This document shows, one piece after another, positions 61,658-64,000 of a stretch of DNA of 64,000 nucleotides. A program made the translations under genes and the position numbers. Each line of letters starts with the position of its first letter. Position 1 is the stretch's first letter. The notes beneath the pieces were generated by a model. It searched no databases. It saw nothing but the letters and a program-made list of their open reading frames with translations, and had not been told where the DNA came from. Origin of the DNA: Lentilactobacillus diolivorans DSM 14421 (GTDB lineage: Bacteria > Bacillota > Bacilli > Lactobacillales > Lactobacillaceae); assembly GCF_001434255.1 (NCBI RefSeq), contig NZ_AZEY01000029.1, positions 62,001 through 126,000 of the forward strand, read 5' to 3'.

Positions 61658-63490
61658 ATGAACAAAAAGTTTTTTAAGGTTGCGTTTGCGGGTGCCGCAG
61701 TTTTTGGCTTTGCTGTCGCCGCATTTGCAACTAACACACCTAACGCAAGTGCTAAGAGTTACGCGAAAGTTAAGTCCAATTCAGCGCTTAGTTACAATGT
61801 GGAAGAACGAAATTATTTGCCAAATGGTTCAGCTGCTTTATACTCAAAAGCCGGAACACTAAAGGGTGCCCGAATGGTTGCCGGAAAATCGACAATGGGT
61901 GGCTTGAATGGTAAGACTGATGCAGGTCAAAGCTATTTCCGGGCTTATCGAAGTGCAAGAACTAATCGTGGTTCTTACTATTTAAAGGTTGTTTCATTTG
62001 ATAAGCAATACCGCGGCTGGATTTACGCTGGAAAAGCTAATCCAACTAAAGGAACAGGAACCGTTGGTGGATTGAAGAATACGGCTACCTTTACTCGTGG
62101 CAGTGTCACAACTGATATCGCCAACGCAACTTATTACTTTAAGGGGTCATCCCAGACTTACGTTCAGCCTGACTGGACGCAATATAAAGTTGGTCGAAAT
62201 TTGAAATCAACTCAGGGTAACTACTCTAAAGACGCTCTAAAAGTTACTGGGGTTGGCGCAAAAACCAATGGCCGTGACAACAATGCAGTTTATTATTACG
62301 TTGAAGATTCAAGCAATCCATCAGTTAATGGTTGGATTAAATCTGATAATTTGACATCCAGTGCAACTGGAAGTACAAGTTCGTCGTCCAGCTCCAGCGC
62401 AACAATTGGACAAAATCAGGTTGCCGTTAATTATGTTGACTCTAAGACCAACAATACAATTACTTCGAAGACCTTGACGAATACCAACTCGGCAAGTCAA
62501 ACTGCTGCTGCCTTCTTAGGCAACAATACGGCTGGTCAAGCAGTTTCGAATATTCCAAGTGGCTATCAAGCACCAGCTACTGGAACCGCAAATGAAACGG
62601 CTAACAACGCTGCGTTGACTGCTGCTCAATATGGTAAGTCAGTCAACTTTATCGTGGATGTTAAGTCAGCTGGTAATTTATTTGCCACGACACCGAAGTT
62701 CACAACGATGGCAAACAACCGACCATATAGTGGATTGCCTGGTGACGCGATTGGCAAGAACGCCTTTGTTTCACCTGGACAGGATCAGATTAATAATTTA
62801 ATTACCAAATTAGCGTCTGATACTAACACAAGTACTAATAACGGTGTTCGTGATACGTTTACAGCTCAAAATGTTGCAAAGGCCCTATATGATGCGCATC
62901 TGGAGGACGTTTATTACTTGACATACTGTGATCCGCTAAGTGGTAGTAAAACAATTATGACTGCTTCCTCAACTGCTGAACCAAGTGTAACTGGACTGTT
63001 TAGTTCAAGTGGTTCGGCAAGTTCAACTGGCGATATTAGTTCGATCCTTGCTGGAACTGGATTAAGTGGAATTGGTTCAATTATTGGTGGTGTCGGTAAT
63101 ATTATTGGAAATGGTATCTCAAGCGTTGTTAATTGGTTTGGATGGGTTCTTAATTATCGGATCGTTCATTTACACACAGATGCAGATGCCATTATGGCTG
63201 CCAATGGTGATGCTATTAAAATTGGGAAGCAAGTCACTATTCCATATACTGCCACCGCTTCCGGAGTTATGAAGGATTCTGAAATCAATAAAGCTAACAA
63301 TCGATTAGATACTATTTATACAGATGGTAGTGACCAAGGAGATGCTTTTAAAGATAGTTCATTTGCGAACTCTACAACAACGTTGAATAATTTATTAAAT
63401 AGTTCGAGTACAAGTACCACAGCTAGCCAAGCTGCAAGTACCGGTTCGACATCAGCAACTAATTGGTTTTCAACATTCGGATTAGGTTAA
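61658..63490 (+). CDS. S-layer-type secreted protein 7, with Gly-rich hydrophobic insert
   Basis: This 610-residue protein has signal peptide KKFFKVAFAGAAVFGFAVAA, cleavage near NASAK, and the wall-binding region with AALYSKAGTLKGARM, YRGWIYAGKA and TNGRDNNAVYYYV. A Ser-rich linker (STSSSSSSA) is followed by a module NQVAVNYVDSKTNN and then a distinct C-terminal part. It contains a long Gly/Ile/Ser-rich hydrophobic stretch (about residues 445-505) and a cysteine (LTYCDPLSG), both atypical for S-layer proteins. It ends in a Ser/Thr-rich tail. AGGAGGGGAG precedes the ATG. Confidence 0.85.
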   Translation: MNKKFFKVAFAGAAVFGFAVAAFATNTPNASAKSYAKVKSNSALSYNVEERNYLPNGSAALYSKAGTLKGARMVAGKSTMGGLNGKTDAGQSYFRAYRSARTNRGSYYLKVVSFDKQYRGWIYAGKANPTKGTGTVGGLKNTATFTRGSVTTDIANATYYFKGSSQTYVQPDWTQYKVGRNLKSTQGNYSKDALKVTGVGAKTNGRDNNAVYYYVEDSSNPSVNGWIKSDNLTSSATGSTSSSSSSSATIGQNQVAVNYVDSKTNNTITSKTLTNTNSASQTAAAFLGNNTAGQAVSNIPSGYQAPATGTANETANNAALTAAQYGKSVNFIVDVKSAGNLFATTPKFTTMANNRPYSGLPGDAIGKNAFVSPGQDQINNLITKLASDTNTSTNNGVRDTFTAQNVAKALYDAHLEDVYYLTYCDPLSGSKTIMTASSTAEPSVTGLFSSSGSASSTGDISSILAGTGLSGIGSIIGGVGNIIGNGISSVVNWFGWVLNYRIVHLHTDADAIMAANGDAIKIGKQVTIPYTATASGVMKDSEINKANNRLDTIYTDGSDQGDAFKDSSFANSTTTLNNLLNSSSTSTTASQAASTGSTSATNWFSTFGLG

Positions 63491-63567
63491 TGAGAGTTTT
63501 ATCATAAAATGGATTACGACATAAGCTCCAACGACAAAAGTGGGCCGTGATATGTAAGCTCTCAAGT

Positions 63568-63623
63568 AAAACAGACCTGAGTCAAAAATTCAGTTGAATT
63601 TTGGCTCAGGTCTGTTTTATTTT
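63568..63623. terminator. Bidirectional terminator
   Basis: AAAACAGACCTGAG(T/C)CAAAAATTC and its complement form a long stem with a T-rich end, between paralogue 7 and the converging SGNH gene. Confidence 0.85.
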
Positions 63624-63663
63624 AAGGACTTATGTCATGGTCCTTTTCTGGGTATGAAAATTA

Positions 63664-64000
63664 TTATTTTTTGACTGTCTTATGAGAAGCGACAGTCGGC
63701 GTTGTTATTTTATCTGTTGTGGTTTTCTTAGTGGTCGTCTTTTTCGTTGTTAGTTTACTGTTAATCGTCGTGGATTTCGTTGCTGATTTAATCCGATCTT
63801 TAGGATAGTTGTTAATCATGAATTGAGCAATTTCGCGGCCCATTAGTTGATAGGTTTTAGCACATGGATGTAGTCGTTCATCGTACAGCCGGTCTTCATG
63901 GTTGGCATCTGTAATAATTGGATTGGTATCGTTTCGCCAATCCAACACTGGAATTTTATAGGCTTTATAAACGGCTGCTTCAGCGTCTCTTAACTCGTCC
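63664..64000 (-). CDS. SGNH/GDSL-type hydrolase, C-terminal part (start beyond window)
   Basis: The frame is open through the window edge; the residues before the first GTG (ELRDAEAAVYKAYKIPVLDW) continue upstream. The visible ~110 residues hold the Asp-x-x-His pattern of SGNH hydrolases in YDERLHPCAKTYQLMGREIA, the usual final block carrying catalytic Asp/His. A Thr/Lys-rich tail follows (TTKKTTTKKTTTDK), suggesting wall contact. It probably deacylates a cell-surface or secreted ester; the N-terminus, including the GDSL Ser, is outside. Confidence 0.75.
   Translation of the reverse strand, partial: DELRDAEAAVYKAYKIPVLDWRNDTNPIITDANHEDRLYDERLHPCAKTYQLMGREIAQFMINNYPKDRIKSATKSTTINSKLTTKKTTTKKTTTDKITTPTVASHKTVKK

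Noticed and set aside
1-64000. tRNA, rRNA or insertion-sequence genes
   Set aside because: No cloverleaf with TTCRA-type T-arm, no ribosomal sequence and no transposase frame were recognised, though this was by reading only.

Overview
The window is from a Firmicute of the family Lactobacillaceae. The evidence is strong Shine-Dalgarno sites (AGGAGG-like), frequent TTG and GTG starts, T-box leaders, CcpA-type cre sites, XylP/XylQ/XylR-like genes as known from lactobacilli, an LPXTG adhesin, and seven secreted proteins whose N-terminal halves look like the S-layer proteins of Levilactobacillus brevis and L. buchneri. A heterofermenter of the Levilactobacillus / Lentilactobacillus / Secundilactobacillus group is the best guess. 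No database search was possible, and all family assignments rest on recognised motifs.

Layout. 1-10.3 kb: sugar locus. It holds a truncated GPH symporter, an AraC regulator, and an isoprimeverose/xyloside cluster of GH3 glycosidase, ROK repressor and GPH symporter, read divergently from the GH31 alpha-xylosidase. Both divergent promoters have a perfect cre site over the -35/spacer region. 10.3-17 kb: a class-I glutamine-amidotransferase-like C26 hydrolase, an M42 aminopeptidase, and purine salvage (pbuG-type permease, amidohydrolase adenine deaminase, and an Add/AAH1-like deaminase with an altered active-site motif). 17-24.3 kb: GH31 alpha-glucosidase with a YczE-type membrane protein, a secreted 5'-nucleotidase-like enzyme, a secreted histidine phosphatase lacking the second catalytic His, and glycerate kinase. 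24.8-30 kb: complete proton-translocating transhydrogenase (pntAA-AB-B) and a second secreted 5'-nucleotidase. 30-34.6 kb: a 1166-residue LPQTG adhesin with a fibro-slime domain, and a tail-anchored coiled-coil protein. 35-42 kb: three orphan OppA-type lipoproteins, one in a T-box-controlled operon with a proline iminopeptidase. 42-46.3 kb: alpha-carbonic anhydrase, a second T-box before a YbaK-type editing deacylase, a Panacea-domain protein, and a secreted nuclease with a small Cys-containing companion. 46.5-63.5 kb: seven S-layer-type paralogues, interrupted by an amino-acid permease and a universal stress protein. The window ends in a truncated SGNH hydrolase.

The main candidate for something undescribed is a dispersed ~112-bp bulged-hairpin repeat, with five full copies plus a partial one. 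Stem sequences differ between copies yet stay paired, while two internal loops (a GGTT/GTTT bulge and an AGA/GGCC asymmetric loop) and the ATATAAG/CTTATAT collar are invariant. Four of the five copies begin within 6 nt of, or overlap, the stop codon of a gene and are oriented with it. Two copies in opposite orientation flank an oppA gene. The second main point is the S-layer array, with one to three C-terminal modules per gene and two members that look codon-optimised.
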